Assembly (NCBI RefSeq): GCF_000422905.1 | Contig: NZ_AUGY01000035.1 | Span: forward strand, 1 to 64,000 | DNA from: Paenibacillus alginolyticus DSM 5050 = NBRC 15375 | GTDB taxonomy: Bacteria; Bacillota; Bacilli; Paenibacillales; NBRC-103111 | Reading direction: 5' to 3' | DNA: 64,000 nt | Shown: positions 27,240-36,767 of the stretch, piece by piece | Numbering within the stretch: position 1 is the first letter of the stretch | Layout of the letters: each line of letters opens with the position of its first letter | The notes under the pieces: generated by a model | Seen by the model: the letters and a program-made list of their open reading frames with translations, nothing else | Databases searched by the model: none | Told to the model about the DNA's origin: nothing | Program-made: the position numbers and the translations under genes

Positions 27240-28862
27240 CTAACCTCCTATCTTCCCGGCTACGCTGTGGATCAATTGATCCAAGCTGCCTATCGTTTGC
27301 TGTAGCGGCTGACTCAGCACGTCTGGGTAAACACCGAGCAAGAGAATGAACGCCACCAATGTAATCATCGGCACCGCCTCGATTAATCTGGCGTCGCGCA
27401 TGCCTTGCAGCTGCAGGTTCGGCTGTTTAGGGCCGAACGTGATGTTCAGAACCCCGCGCAGCACGTAAACCGCGGTAAAAATGATCCCCAGCGTACCGAC
27501 GATCGCGTACAATCTGTGCGTTTCAAAGAGTCCGAGAAATGCGAGGAACTCACTGATGAAGCCGGATAAGCCTGGCAATCCGAGCGATGCCATACCAGCG
27601 ACCAGCAGAATGCCGCTGATGAAAGGTACCGAGCTGGCTAGACCGCCTAACTGGTCGAGCTGCGTCGTTTGGGTCCGCTCGTAGATGCTGCCTACGAGCA
27701 AGAACATCAGGGCCGAGATGAGGCCGTGTGAGATTAGTTGGAACACGGCGCCCTGCAGGCCCGACACGTTGAACGCAGCGAGACCGAGCAGGACGATGCC
27801 CATGTGGCTAATACTCGAGTAGGCCAGCACGAGCTTGAAGTCCTTTTGGACCATGGCGAGAATCGCGCCGTACACGATGTTGATGACGCCGAGGAGCGCC
27901 AGCATCCAGGCCCACTGCTTGGCTTCCCCCGGGAAGAACAGGATGCCGAATCGGATGAGGCCGTAGGCCCCCATTTTCAGCAAAATCCCGGAGTGAATCA
28001 TAACAACAGCAGGCGGAGCCTCCGTATGTACTTTGAGCATCCATGTATGGAACGGGAAGATCGGCAGCTTAATGCCAAAGGCGACCAGCAGCATAATGAA
28101 CACAGTCCACTTCATAGTCGGACTAAGGTAGAACGGTGAACCTTCCTGATTTACATAATCGGAGGGATCTTGCAGCAAATTATGTGCAATTGTATGAATG
28201 TCACCGCTGTAGTAAATAACAGCTTCTGTCTGCGAAGGCACCTGGTTGAATCCAGCCGTGCTAACGAGAATTAAGAACGCGATCAACATGATCGCCGAGC
28301 CAAGTCCATTGTAAAGCAGGAAGCGGTTGGCAGCTTGCTCCCGGTTCATATACCCCCAAATACCAATCAAGAAGAACATCGGTACGAGCGTAATTTCGAA
28401 GAACAAGAAGAACAAGAACAGATCCTGTGCCATGAAGACACCGAACATACCGGTTTCCAGCAGCAAGAACAGAATGAAGTACGTTTTCCAGCGTTTCTTG
28501 ATATACACCGAAGCTAAAGCAGCCATTGACGAGACCAGTGCGGTTAGAAACACGAGAGGCAAGGAAATGCCGTCTACCGCGAGCGAATACTTAAACTCGA
28601 AGAAATACGAAGTAATTTGCTGAATTCCCTCATGATTAAGCGGAACTTTGATCCAATCCAGCTGTTCTTTATACTGAATCGGATCACCCTGATAGTTGTA
28701 ATCACTATACAACCACGCTGCCAAAATAAGCGGGATCAGTGTCGTGACAATCCCTATTGTTTTAATCAAACGGCCTCGATCACCACGAATGAAGAGCAAG
28801 ACCAGGACGCCAAGCAGCGGCGAGAAGGCGATCATACTTAGGATGGGTATACTAGCCAGCAT
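27240..28862 (-). CDS. nuoM: NADH-quinone oxidoreductase subunit M
   Basis: A 540-residue antiporter-like membrane subunit. Family blocks seen are FPFHTWMLKVHTEAPPAVVM with the conserved Lys and Glu, KDFKLVLAYSSISHMG, and GLPGLSGFISEF. It forms one of the proton-pumping units of the membrane arm. Its start overlaps the end of nuoL by 11 bases, suggesting coupled translation. Confidence 0.94.
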   Translation of the reverse strand: MLASIPILSMIAFSPLLGVLVLLFIRGDRGRLIKTIGIVTTLIPLILAAWLYSDYNYQGDPIQYKEQLDWIKVPLNHEGIQQITSYFFEFKYSLAVDGISLPLVFLTALVSSMAALASVYIKKRWKTYFILFLLLETGMFGVFMAQDLFLFFLFFEITLVPMFFLIGIWGYMNREQAANRFLLYNGLGSAIMLIAFLILVSTAGFNQVPSQTEAVIYYSGDIHTIAHNLLQDPSDYVNQEGSPFYLSPTMKWTVFIMLLVAFGIKLPIFPFHTWMLKVHTEAPPAVVMIHSGILLKMGAYGLIRFGILFFPGEAKQWAWMLALLGVINIVYGAILAMVQKDFKLVLAYSSISHMGIVLLGLAAFNVSGLQGAVFQLISHGLISALMFLLVGSIYERTQTTQLDQLGGLASSVPFISGILLVAGMASLGLPGLSGFISEFLAFLGLFETHRLYAIVGTLGIIFTAVYVLRGVLNITFGPKQPNLQLQGMRDARLIEAVPMITLVAFILLLGVYPDVLSQPLQQTIGSLDQLIHSVAGKIGG

Positions 28863-30771
28863 GGATGAACCTCCTTCCTGCGATGGCGAGTACCAAAATC
28901 AGCATCCCCAAAATCATGATGACACCATAGGTTTGTAGTTGACCATTTTGGAGGCGTGAGCCTAATCGCCCTAGTCCGACCACAGTAAAGGCGACCAAAC
29001 GCACAATACCGTCAACGATATACACATCAAACAGTTCGAGTATCCAGCCTAAACCGCGAAGCGGTTTTACAATGACACCGTCATAAATTTCATCAATAAA
29101 ATATTTACGATTCAACAGCGTATACAGCCACGGCATTTTACTGGAAATCACATCGCGCGGAATCGTACGTTTGAGGTAGATCAAGTAACCGAGTCCAATT
29201 CCAAGCACACCAGCCAGTGTGGACAAAATAATAACAGTCCAATTGGCTTTTTCATCATGATCATGCCCTGTCAGCCATTGACTGAGCCATTCGTTAAACG
29301 GCGTATTCACAAAGCCCGCAACAACAGCAAGCACAGCAAGAATAATCAATGGTGTGGTCATTGTAGCCGGAGATTCATGGGGTTCATGAGCGGTATGCGC
29401 TGCATGACCATGATCATCATCTGTCTTTGCTTTGCCTCTAGGAGATCCCATAAACACGAGGAAGAACAAACGCGACATATAGAACGCTGTGAAGAAGGCA
29501 GCAATGACACCGACCCAGAACAAGAGTTGGTTATGCTCGTATGCTTCCGTCAGGATCATATCTTTCGACCAGAACCCTGCGAAAGGGAAAATACCTGACA
29601 GTGCCAGCGTGCCTATCGCGAATGTCCAGGTCGTGATTTTCATTTTGCGGGATAAACCGCCCATTTCGTTAATGTCTTGCGTATGTACAGCGTGAATCAC
29701 ACTGCCTGCGCCCAAGAAGAGCAGCGCTTTGAAGAAGGCGTGCGTGAATAAATGGAACATACCTGACGTGTAGGAGACACCTATCCCTAGCGCCATCATC
29801 ATATAACCGAGTTGACTCACGGTCGAGTAGGCGAGAATGCGTTTGATATCGTTCTGAGCGATACCAATTGTGGCCGCAAAGATTGCCGTGAAACCACCCA
29901 CATAAGCGACAACAAGCAAAGCATCCGGCGATGCGTGGAAAATATCAAAGGTTCGCGAAACGAGATACACCCCAGCGGCAACCATCGTTGCAGCGTGGAT
30001 TAGCGCACTTATCGGCGTTGGACCTTCCATTGCATCTGGCAACCATGTATGCAGCGGAAATTGACCAGACTTACCCATCGCCCCGATGAAGATTAGTATA
30101 GCAATCCATGTAATGATCGTTGGGTCGATTTTGCCCGTAGTAAAAGCATTATGAATAGATGTGAAATCAAGCGCATGCCCTGGCATATACCAGAACAGCA
30201 GCAGAATGGCAATAAACAGGCCCACGTCCCCGATGCGGGTAACGATGAATGCCTTTTTCGCAGCAGCCTTTGCCTCGGGTTTGAAGTACCAGAATCCGAC
30301 GAGCAGGAAGGAACATACCCCTACAAGCTCCCAGAAAATGTACAGCTCCAGCATATTTTCCGAGATGACAAGGCCAAGCATGGAGAAGGAGAACAAAGCG
30401 ATGTAGCCAAAAAACACATGAATTCGCTCGTCGCCTTTCATATAGCCTTTAGAATAAATATTCACCAGCAAAGACACCAATGTTACAATCACGAGCATCA
30501 AGGCGTTCAGATTGTTAACCTCGAAGCCCATATTCAGCGTGAAATCGCCCACTTGCAGCCAGTGCAGCTTATTCCACGTGTAATCCTCCACTTTACCGCC
30601 AATTCGTTCAACGAAAATCAGCAAAGCCACGATAAATGAGGCCAGCATCGCGAAAATGCTGATGTAAATACCTAGATCTTTTAATTGACGTCCCATAGCC
30701 GTAAGCGCTAGAAAAGCAAGCAGCGGAAACAACGGAATGAGCCAGGCGTACTGTGAATAGTCCGATACCAT
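28852..30771 (-). CDS. nuoL: NADH-quinone oxidoreductase subunit L
   Basis: A 639-residue subunit, the largest antiporter-like part of the membrane arm with the lateral helix at its C-terminus. The conserved segment FPLHTWLPDAMEGPTPISAL and DIKRILAYSTVSQLGYMM are present. A His-rich loop (DDDHGHAAHTAHEPHESP) sits near residue 455, probably outside the core fold. It lies 15 bases after nuoK. Confidence 0.94.
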   Translation of the reverse strand: MVSDYSQYAWLIPLFPLLAFLALTAMGRQLKDLGIYISIFAMLASFIVALLIFVERIGGKVEDYTWNKLHWLQVGDFTLNMGFEVNNLNALMLVIVTLVSLLVNIYSKGYMKGDERIHVFFGYIALFSFSMLGLVISENMLELYIFWELVGVCSFLLVGFWYFKPEAKAAAKKAFIVTRIGDVGLFIAILLLFWYMPGHALDFTSIHNAFTTGKIDPTIITWIAILIFIGAMGKSGQFPLHTWLPDAMEGPTPISALIHAATMVAAGVYLVSRTFDIFHASPDALLVVAYVGGFTAIFAATIGIAQNDIKRILAYSTVSQLGYMMMALGIGVSYTSGMFHLFTHAFFKALLFLGAGSVIHAVHTQDINEMGGLSRKMKITTWTFAIGTLALSGIFPFAGFWSKDMILTEAYEHNQLLFWVGVIAAFFTAFYMSRLFFLVFMGSPRGKAKTDDDHGHAAHTAHEPHESPATMTTPLIILAVLAVVAGFVNTPFNEWLSQWLTGHDHDEKANWTVIILSTLAGVLGIGLGYLIYLKRTIPRDVISSKMPWLYTLLNRKYFIDEIYDGVIVKPLRGLGWILELFDVYIVDGIVRLVAFTVVGLGRLGSRLQNGQLQTYGVIMILGMLILVLAIAGRRFIHAG

Positions 30772-30786
30772 ATCCTTGTTAGCCTC

Positions 30787-31098
30787 CTAGCGCTTCATAG
30801 AATCCAAATCCGTAACTTCTACTGTCCCTTTATTTCTGTAAATGGTAATTAGAATCGCGATCCCTACAGCCGCCTCAGCAGCTGCAATGGTGATGTTGAA
30901 AAGCGAGAAAATCTGTCCGGTAAGAGCCGGATGGTCACCAAGCTTCGAAAAAGCAATCAAATTCAAGTTCACCGCATTCAGCATAAGCTCAATCGAAAGC
31001 AGGACGATAACCCCGTTCTTCTTCGTTAACGCACCGTATAAACCGATGCAGAACAGGATTGCCGCCAGCGTAAGATAGGGAGTAATAATATTGCCCAC
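30787..31098 (-). CDS. nuoK: NADH-quinone oxidoreductase subunit K
   Basis: A 103-residue protein of three hydrophobic segments, the family length. The conserved glutamates of the second and third helices lie in [18 protein letters not shown] and [13 protein letters not shown], and take part in proton transfer in the membrane arm. It is two bases from nuoJ. Confidence 0.93.
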   Translation of the reverse strand: MGNIITPYLTLAAILFCIGLYGALTKKNGVIVLLSIELMLNAVNLNLIAFSKLGDHPALTGQIFSLFNITIAAAEAAVGIAILITIYRNKGTVEVTDLDSMKR

Positions 31099-31100
31099 AG

Positions 31101-31631
31101 CTAATCCTCCTCTCTCTTCGCGACCACGATGGCACCGATGAAGGCTACCGTCAGAAGCACCGACATGATTTCGAAAGGAATAACGTGCTCGTTATAGAGC
31201 AGCTTTCCGATCTCTAATGTGTTATCCTTACCTGCATCCAGGGTACCCGAAGCGACGAAGGTCGTTTTTTGTATGGCATAAAATAACACCCCGAACAGTC
31301 CCAAAGCACCAATAATCGCCAGGCCTTCATGCCAAGGGCGCTTAGGCTCCTCTTCTTCCCCTTGCCTGTGCCTCGTCATCATAATGCCGAAAATCATCAG
31401 AATCGAGATTGCACCTGCGTAGATCAACACTTGCACGAAAGCTACAAACTCAGCCTCCAGAATGACATACAGCCCAGCCAAACTAATGAATGTAAGGGCA
31501 ACAGCAACGACCATATGAACGACTTTGGTAAAAGAAATCATAAAGATGGCTCCGCCAATAGCAAGAAGAGCGAAGACGAAGAAAGCCCAGCTTGAACCGT
31601 TGGATAAAAAATCGCCAATTCCGCTAAACAT
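31101..31631 (-). CDS. nuoJ: NADH-quinone oxidoreductase subunit J
   Basis: A 176-residue membrane subunit with five predicted hydrophobic segments and the characteristic [20 protein letters not shown] helix. The C-terminus [20 protein letters not shown] is also typical. It overlaps nuoI by eight bases and is followed two bases later by nuoK. Confidence 0.92.
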   Translation of the reverse strand: MFSGIGDFLSNGSSWAFFVFALLAIGGAIFMISFTKVVHMVVAVALTFISLAGLYVILEAEFVAFVQVLIYAGAISILMIFGIMMTRHRQGEEEEPKRPWHEGLAIIGALGLFGVLFYAIQKTTFVASGTLDAGKDNTLEIGKLLYNEHVIPFEIMSVLLTVAFIGAIVVAKREED

Positions 31632-32076
31632 CTTTCTTGGCCCCCCCTTTTGGCAAGGCTGAATTGTTCTCTTGACGGATATTTTGCGTGTTCTCGCTTA
31701 ACCACTGCATATTTTTGAACAGATCATCACGACTGTAGGTACTCAGCTCAAAATTGTTCGTCATGACGATTGCTTCTGTCGGACATACCTCCGTGCAGAG
31801 ATCGCACAGAATACAAATTTCGAAGTTGATATCGTAGGTATCGATAACCTTGCCCTTTTTCTCTGGGTCGGGGTTCGCTTTACCGGTTAGCGTAATACAC
31901 TCCGTCGGACAAACGCGTGCACATTGATTACACACAATGCATTTCTCTGGATCAAAATATTGAATACCGCGAAAGCGGTCCGGCATTTTAATCGGGACGT
32001 CAGGATACGCGTACGTTATTTTTTTCTGTGTCATACTTTTAAACGTTACGCCTAAACCTTTCATTATGCCCTTCAT
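31624..32076 (-). CDS. nuoI: NADH-quinone oxidoreductase subunit I (2x[4Fe-4S] ferredoxin-type)
   Basis: A 150-residue peripheral subunit with two ferredoxin motifs: CIVCNQCARVCPTEC and CILCDLCTEVCPTEA. These hold the two [4Fe-4S] clusters that pass electrons towards NuoB. The start has GGAGGG upstream. It is separated from nuoH by a 126-base spacer filled with hairpin repeats, the only large gap in this otherwise tight operon. As nuoEFG are missing, electrons must enter near this subunit from an unidentified donor. Confidence 0.94.
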   Translation of the reverse strand: MKGIMKGLGVTFKSMTQKKITYAYPDVPIKMPDRFRGIQYFDPEKCIVCNQCARVCPTECITLTGKANPDPEKKGKVIDTYDINFEICILCDLCTEVCPTEAIVMTNNFELSTYSRDDLFKNMQWLSENTQNIRQENNSALPKGGAKKDV

Positions 32077-32088
32077 TCGTTTCCCTCC

Positions 32089-32204
32089 TTAGAGTTTCCG
32101 TAGGAAACTTGCATCGTAAGCTTAATCTTAGAGTTTTGCTTTAGCAAAACTGACTTCGAAAGCATGGGCCTTAGAGTTTCCGTAGGAAACTTGATTCGTA
32201 AGCT
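32089..32204. repeat. Triple hairpin repeat between nuoI and nuoH
   Basis: Two near-identical units, 32089-32123 and 32171-32204, read TTAGAGTTTCCGTAGGAAAC then TTG(C)ATTCGTAAGC-like sequence; the hairpin stem is AGTTTCC/GGAAACT with a GTA loop. Between them is a related unit with stem AGTTTTGCT (32132-32140) and AGCAAAACT (32143-32151), followed by GACTTCGAAAGCAT. The last copy runs into the nuoH stop codon. Confidence 0.85.
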
Positions 32205-33207
32205 ATGTGATGGTCATTATGATCGCCGTAATCAGCATATTAGCCAGTGCCAGTGGAAGCAGCACTTTCCAGCCGAATCCCATGAGTTGGTCTACCCGTA
32301 CCCGAGGCAGCGTCGCGCGCAGCCAGAATAGGAAGAACACAACCGAAGAGAATTTCAGCAGGAACCAGATAATACCCGGAATGAAATCAAGGAATGGGAA
32401 CGGCGAATGCCATCCACCCAGGAAAATCAAGCTCGTAAGGGAAGCAATGACGAACACGTAAACATACTCTGATAGCATGAAAAAAGCGAAGCGGAAACCG
32501 CTGTATTCCACATGATAACCAGCAACTAGCTCAGACTCCGCTTCCGGTAGGTCAAACGGCGTTCGATTGAGCTCCGAGACCCCGGCTATAACGAAAATGA
32601 TAAAGCCTAGAATCTGGGGAATGAAATTCCAATGCCAGAAACCGCCTGTTTGATGATCAACAATGGTATGTAGATTTAAACTACCCGTCATCATGATGAC
32701 ACCAATAACAGAGATAACGAGCGGTACCTCGTAACTAATCATTTGTGCCGCAGAACGCATACCGCCTAGCAGCGCATATTTGTTATTAGATGCCCATCCG
32801 CCGAGGATAATACCAATCGTAGAAATCCCCGTTAAGGCTACATAAAAGAGCAGTCCGACATTCAAATTGGCATTAAACATCCGATCCGAAAATGGAATCG
32901 TCGCAATGATTGTGAACGAAGGGATAAACGTAATGATAGGTGCCAGAATGAAAAGCTCGCGCTCCGCTTTTTTAGGAATCGTATCCTCTTTGATTAGAAG
33001 CTTGAAGACGTCCGCAACACTTTGCAGAAGCCCAAAAGGTCCTGTTCGGTTCGGTCCGATCCGCATCTGCATCCAGCCGATAACCTTGCGCTCGAAATAG
33101 ATCGCATAGGTTACGAAGCCTAGAACCAACATCAGCATAACGATGCCCCAGAATAGGAAAACGAAGAAGTTCGTCCACGTTAGACTCTCCTCCAATAAAT
33201 TCACCAT
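32203..33207 (-). CDS. nuoH: NADH-quinone oxidoreductase subunit H
   Basis: A 334-residue membrane subunit at the junction of the two arms, where quinone binds. Visible family blocks are ERKVIGWMQMRIGPNRTGPF, GVSELNRTPFDLPEAESEL and LRATLPRVRVDQLMGFGWK. Its start codon overlaps the nuoD stop (TAATG), so translation is probably coupled. Confidence 0.95.
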   Translation of the reverse strand: MVNLLEESLTWTNFFVFLFWGIVMLMLVLGFVTYAIYFERKVIGWMQMRIGPNRTGPFGLLQSVADVFKLLIKEDTIPKKAERELFILAPIITFIPSFTIIATIPFSDRMFNANLNVGLLFYVALTGISTIGIILGGWASNNKYALLGGMRSAAQMISYEVPLVISVIGVIMMTGSLNLHTIVDHQTGGFWHWNFIPQILGFIIFVIAGVSELNRTPFDLPEAESELVAGYHVEYSGFRFAFFMLSEYVYVFVIASLTSLIFLGGWHSPFPFLDFIPGIIWFLLKFSSVVFFLFWLRATLPRVRVDQLMGFGWKVLLPLALANMLITAIIMTIT

Positions 33208-34307
33208 TAGGCATCCACCTCCCCAACGACAATATCGATGCCGCCTAGAATCGTAATCAAGTTCGTCATCGACTCACCGACCAGCAGCTTGGGCAAAATT
33301 TGCAAATTCACGAAGGAAGGTCTGCGGAATTTCAGACGGAAAGGCTCTTGTTTGCCTCTGGAAATAATATAGCAGCCAATTTCCCCGCGCGGAGATTCAA
33401 TAGCTGAATACACTTCCCCTTCTGGAGGACGAATGACTCTAGGCACCTTGCCCATGGTTTCGCCTTGCTCAGGAAACTGCTCCACAGCTTGCTCCAAGAT
33501 ACGAAGCGATTGCTTGACTTCCTCCATACGAAGCAAGTAACGATCATAACAATCACCGCCGCTGCGAACAGGCACGTCGAACTGAAAGCGGCTGTACAGG
33601 CTGTACGGCTGCGTTTTGCGGATATCCCAGTCTACACCCGTACATCTTAAGTTAGCGCCGCTAAGGCCATACGCAATGGCTGTCTCTGCATCATACTTAC
33701 CTACTCCCTTGATACGGGATAGGAAGATTTCATTTCCCGTTACTAACGTGTGATACTCTTCCAATTTCCCGTACATATAAGGAATAAATTTCTTAACCTT
33801 ATCGATCCAACCCTCTGGAGCGTCCCACTTCACCCCACCTACACGCATATAGTTGTAGGTTAGACGAGCGCCGCATAATTCGTTAAACAGATCGATAATA
33901 ATTTCCCGGTCGCGGAAAGCGTATAAGAACGGGCTCATAGCGCCAATGTCTAGCAAGTAGGTTCCCCACCACACCATGTGAGAGGCAATGCGTTGAAGCT
34001 CCATCACGATTAAGCGAAGGAACTCCGCTCGCTCTGGTACTTCCAGCTGCATCATTTTCTCCACGGCATTCACAAGCACGTAATTGGTCGTCATCGCCGA
34101 TACGTAATCCATACGGTCCGTGTAAGGAATAATTTGTGTATAGCTAAGGTTCTCAGCTAGTTTCTCAGTTCCTCTATGTAGATAGCCCATCACGGGTATT
34201 GCTTCTTTAATAACTTCCCCATCCAGCTTGACGATCACGCGGAAAACCCCGTGCGTACTAGGATGCTGAGGACCAACGTTTAACAGGAGTTCTTCTGTCC
34301 GTAACAC
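33207..34307 (-). CDS. nuoD: NADH-quinone oxidoreductase subunit D
   Basis: A 366-residue 49-kDa-type subunit that lines the quinone pocket with NuoB. The conserved LNVGPQHPSTHGVFR with the quinone-binding His, YLHRGTEKLAE, GAMSPFLYAFRDRE and RPPEGEVYSAIESPRGEIG blocks are all present. It is a stand-alone nuoD, not fused to nuoC. It starts three bases after nuoC. Confidence 0.95.
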   Translation of the reverse strand: MLRTEELLLNVGPQHPSTHGVFRVIVKLDGEVIKEAIPVMGYLHRGTEKLAENLSYTQIIPYTDRMDYVSAMTTNYVLVNAVEKMMQLEVPERAEFLRLIVMELQRIASHMVWWGTYLLDIGAMSPFLYAFRDREIIIDLFNELCGARLTYNYMRVGGVKWDAPEGWIDKVKKFIPYMYGKLEEYHTLVTGNEIFLSRIKGVGKYDAETAIAYGLSGANLRCTGVDWDIRKTQPYSLYSRFQFDVPVRSGGDCYDRYLLRMEEVKQSLRILEQAVEQFPEQGETMGKVPRVIRPPEGEVYSAIESPRGEIGCYIISRGKQEPFRLKFRRPSFVNLQILPKLLVGESMTNLITILGGIDIVVGEVDA

Positions 34308-34310
34308 GAG

Positions 34311-35354
34311 CTACACCTCCGGGTCAAGCGGTTCGTAATCTTTGCGCAGTGGATGGCCGACCCAATCGTCAGGCATCATAATTCTTACTAAGTTAGGGTG
34401 ACCTGGGAAATCGATACCCAGTAGGTCATACACTTCCCGCTCATTCCAATTCGCGGTAGCCCATACTGGAGTCACAGAAGGAATGCTTGGCAGCTCTCGA
34501 TCTGTTTTCACTTTCACGCAATACTCATTCTTATGTGTGAGGGAAAGCAGATGATACGCCACCTCTAGGTGCGTCTCTTGGTCCACGCCCGAGAGATTGC
34601 GCAAGTAATCGCAGCGCAGCTCTTCATGATCCCTAAACGTTAGCGCGGCTTGCTCCCAGCGTGAGCTGTGAATAACTACGTAAGGGCGATGCGCGTCCCT
34701 TTCGTTGATGAATGCGTCGACGACGGCGTCTTCGCCTACGTCGGCTTTAAGGATGCTAACCAGCCGATCAAGCAGCGGCTGGTTCGGTGAAGGCTCCTTC
34801 GGCGCTTCAGGCTCCGCCGACTCGGGCTTCGCCCCGCGCGCGCTAGCTCGCGCAGCGCGTGCTTCAGCGGCGGCTTGGGCTTTGGCCGCCTTCTCTTCGT
34901 CCCCAGCGTCCGCAGACGCTGGGGCTTCGGCTCCAGCCGACGCGGGCTCGCCCGCCGGCTCAGCGGCCGCCCGCGCAGCGAGGCGGGCGGCTCTCGCCGC
35001 GGCGCGCTCCGCTGCCGCGTCACTCGCTGCTGGCGCGCTTGCGCTCACACCCGCGTCACTGCCCTTCGCTGCGCTAGCGTCGCCGCTGCTTGCAGCACGC
35101 TCCGCAAGCTCAGCCGCAGGCACGTCGCTCGGCTCGCTCGTCGTCTGCGCAGCCGGATCAGCCGCTTGTATCTCCGCTGCGCGATCTACCGCAGCCTGCA
35201 CGTCAGCGCTAAGCGGCGTCTTGCTCGCGCGCGCCTCCGGCGTAAGCTCGCCCACTTCAGCGATCGCTTCCTCTAACGGCGACTCATTCACTTTCTTACT
35301 ATCAGCAGTCGGAGACGGGGCTACCTTCTCCTCCGGCTTCTTCTCATCACTCAT
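34311..35354 (-). CDS. nuoC: NADH-quinone oxidoreductase subunit C with a long Ala/Glu-rich N-terminal extension
   Basis: Of 347 residues only about the last 155 (from [10 protein letters not shown]) are the normal 30-kDa-type NuoC fold, including [27 protein letters not shown] and [10 protein letters not shown]. The first 190 or so are low-complexity: Ala, Glu, Pro, Ser, Arg and Lys with runs such as [19 protein letters not shown], with no predicted fold or localisation signal. The DNA coding for it (about 34700-35230) is markedly more GC-rich than the rest of the operon. The ATG overlaps the nuoB stop by four bases, so the extended start is supported by context, and the frame stays open throughout. 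Confidence 0.93.
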   Translation of the reverse strand: MSDEKKPEEKVAPSPTADSKKVNESPLEEAIAEVGELTPEARASKTPLSADVQAAVDRAAEIQAADPAAQTTSEPSDVPAAELAERAASSGDASAAKGSDAGVSASAPAASDAAAERAAARAARLAARAAAEPAGEPASAGAEAPASADAGDEEKAAKAQAAAEARAARASARGAKPESAEPEAPKEPSPNQPLLDRLVSILKADVGEDAVVDAFINERDAHRPYVVIHSSRWEQAALTFRDHEELRCDYLRNLSGVDQETHLEVAYHLLSLTHKNEYCVKVKTDRELPSIPSVTPVWATANWNEREVYDLLGIDFPGHPNLVRIMMPDDWVGHPLRKDYEPLDPEV

Positions 35355-35869
35355 CGATTGGTCACCTGCTTCCCAGTCTTCGCTTCATAGCGAATCTTCT
35401 CCTGAAGCTTGTTTATCCCATAAATGAGTGCAGCCGGGTTCGGTGGACAACCCGGAATATAAACATCAACCGGAACAATTTGGTCAACTCCCTTAACAAC
35501 GGAGTACGACTTCACATAAGGTCCACCTGCCGTAGCGCAGGACCCCATCGCAATGACCCATTTCGGTTCAGGCATTTGTTCGTAAAGACGGCGCAGCAAA
35601 GGAGCCATTTTCTTCGTCACTGTCCCGGCCACAATCATGACATCAGATTGTCTAGGAGACGTACGGAAGATGACTCCGAAACGGTCTAAATCATAGTGAG
35701 ATCCGCCAGTACCCATCATTTCGATGGCACAACAGGCCAGACCAAACGTTAACGGCCAAAGCGAATTACTGCGAGCCCAAGCTTTCACTTGCTCCAGTGT
35801 CGTCATAAAGACATTACGGTTTAACTCTTCCCGCTCTTCGGGAGATATCGACTCTAGACTGAAGTCCAT
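35351..35869 (-). CDS. nuoB: NADH-quinone oxidoreductase subunit B (N2 [4Fe-4S] cluster)
   Basis: A 172-residue subunit that carries the terminal [4Fe-4S] cluster, N2. Cluster ligands are visible in [12 protein letters not shown] (adjacent cysteines), GSCATAGG and [11 protein letters not shown]. The start at 35869 ([12 protein letters not shown]) was chosen since the longer frame overlaps nuoA by more than 70 bases; the ribosome-binding site (GAAGGTG) is weak, consistent with coupling to nuoA, whose end overlaps by 16 bases. Confidence 0.94.
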   Translation of the reverse strand: MDFSLESISPEEREELNRNVFMTTLEQVKAWARSNSLWPLTFGLACCAIEMMGTGGSHYDLDRFGVIFRTSPRQSDVMIVAGTVTKKMAPLLRRLYEQMPEPKWVIAMGSCATAGGPYVKSYSVVKGVDQIVPVDVYIPGCPPNPAALIYGINKLQEKIRYEAKTGKQVTNR

Positions 35870-36222
35870 TGCAGCACCTTCTTCTTCCAAGCGTATATTA
35901 ATCCAATGGCAAGCAAGGCTACAAAAATACACATTTCCACTAAGGCAAAAAGTCCGAGCTGATTAAAAGCAACAGCCCACGGATACAGGAACACGGTTTC
36001 CACATCAAAGATGACAAACATCAAAGCAAATAAATAATAACGAATGTTAAAACGGATTTGTCCCTCACCTACAGGCTCATTACCACTCTCATACGTCGTA
36101 TACTTCTCATCGACGGGTTTACTCGGTCTTAACCATTTGCCAGCCGTTAGCGCTACAATAGGGAGAAGAATACCTAACCCTAGAAAAATCGCTACGATTA
36201 CATAGTTATTTGTATACATCAT
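35854..36222 (-). CDS. nuoA: NADH-quinone oxidoreductase subunit A
   Basis: A 122-residue membrane subunit with three hydrophobic segments. The conserved loop [19 protein letters not shown], normally containing a quinone-site Cys, has Ser in ESG here, and [20 protein letters not shown] is standard. It is the first gene of the operon, with GGAGGCGG before its ATG and a good promoter about 75 bases upstream. Confidence 0.93.
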   Translation of the reverse strand: MMYTNNYVIVAIFLGLGILLPIVALTAGKWLRPSKPVDEKYTTYESGNEPVGEGQIRFNIRYYLFALMFVIFDVETVFLYPWAVAFNQLGLFALVEMCIFVALLAIGLIYAWKKKVLQWTSV

Positions 36223-36296
36223 GTGAATGTAACCGCCTCCATTCGTATTTGCTTTTCTTATGCGTGCTACTAGTTTTGGTAATATTCACCTTCAAT

Positions 36297-36325
36297 ATTA
36301 TAACAAAAAGCCTTTTGGGCGTCGA
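36297..36325 (-). promoter_or_regulatory. Probable sigma-A promoter of the nuo operon
   Basis: On the minus strand TCGACG (four of six matches to the -35 consensus) is followed after 17 bases by a perfect TATAAT. It lies about 75 bases before nuoA. Confidence 0.65.
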
Positions 36326-36726
36326 TGACTAATTCCAAGCCCCACTTTTCATCAGTCCTAGTGAGTAGATTTCCCAAATGTATCCTAATCTAATCATGCA
36401 ATTAATATAGTGAATAGTCATTTATCGATTGGGGTAATAAGTGAGGAAGGCACGTATATTTGCGCGGCAGGAAAATCGGTTTAGCACTTCCTGTCCGAAA
36501 TCGGGACAATCTACAGCTTGGCATCACGTTCTTAGCTAAGCAAAACACCGTCCTTGGAGCAAATAAGAGTCTCTAGAAGCTTCTATTTACCGAGAATTTA
36601 GCTGATATCGCGAAATAGGAGTCTCCACCAGAGACTCTTATTTTCTGAGATACAGCACAAACACCACTTTTGGAGCAAATAATCTGGACTGTGTAGACAG
36701 CCTCAACTTTCTATTCGAAAAAAAAA
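36326..36726. other. Gene-free spacer between the atp and nuo operons, with repeats
   Basis: No credible coding region was seen. The right part of the atp-nuo gap holds the nuo promoter. A perfect 14-base inverted repeat AAATAAGAGTCTCT (36561-36574) / AGAGACTCTTATTT (36630-36643), and a direct repeat of about 22 bases ending TTGGAGCAAATAA (36545-36566 and 36661-36682; 18 of 22 identical), fill the middle. Confidence 0.6.
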
Positions 36727-36750
36727 GCGGAGGAACCAAAGTTCCCCCGC
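36727..36750 (-). terminator. Intrinsic terminator of the atp operon
   Basis: GCGGAGGAAC pairs with GTTCCCCCGC around CAAA, followed on the minus strand by a run of at least ten T residues. It begins 17 bases after the atpC stop. Confidence 0.93.
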
Positions 36751-36767
36751 TTTTCACCAAACATCTA

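Noticed and set aside
32089-32204. Transcription terminator between nuoI and nuoH
   Set aside because: The hairpins lack T-runs on the minus strand and lie inside an operon whose downstream genes need expression; they match dispersed repeats elsewhere.
34311-35354. nuoC as a fusion to another enzyme
   Set aside because: The N-terminal 190 residues are low-complexity with no recognisable domain, so an extension and not a fusion is called.
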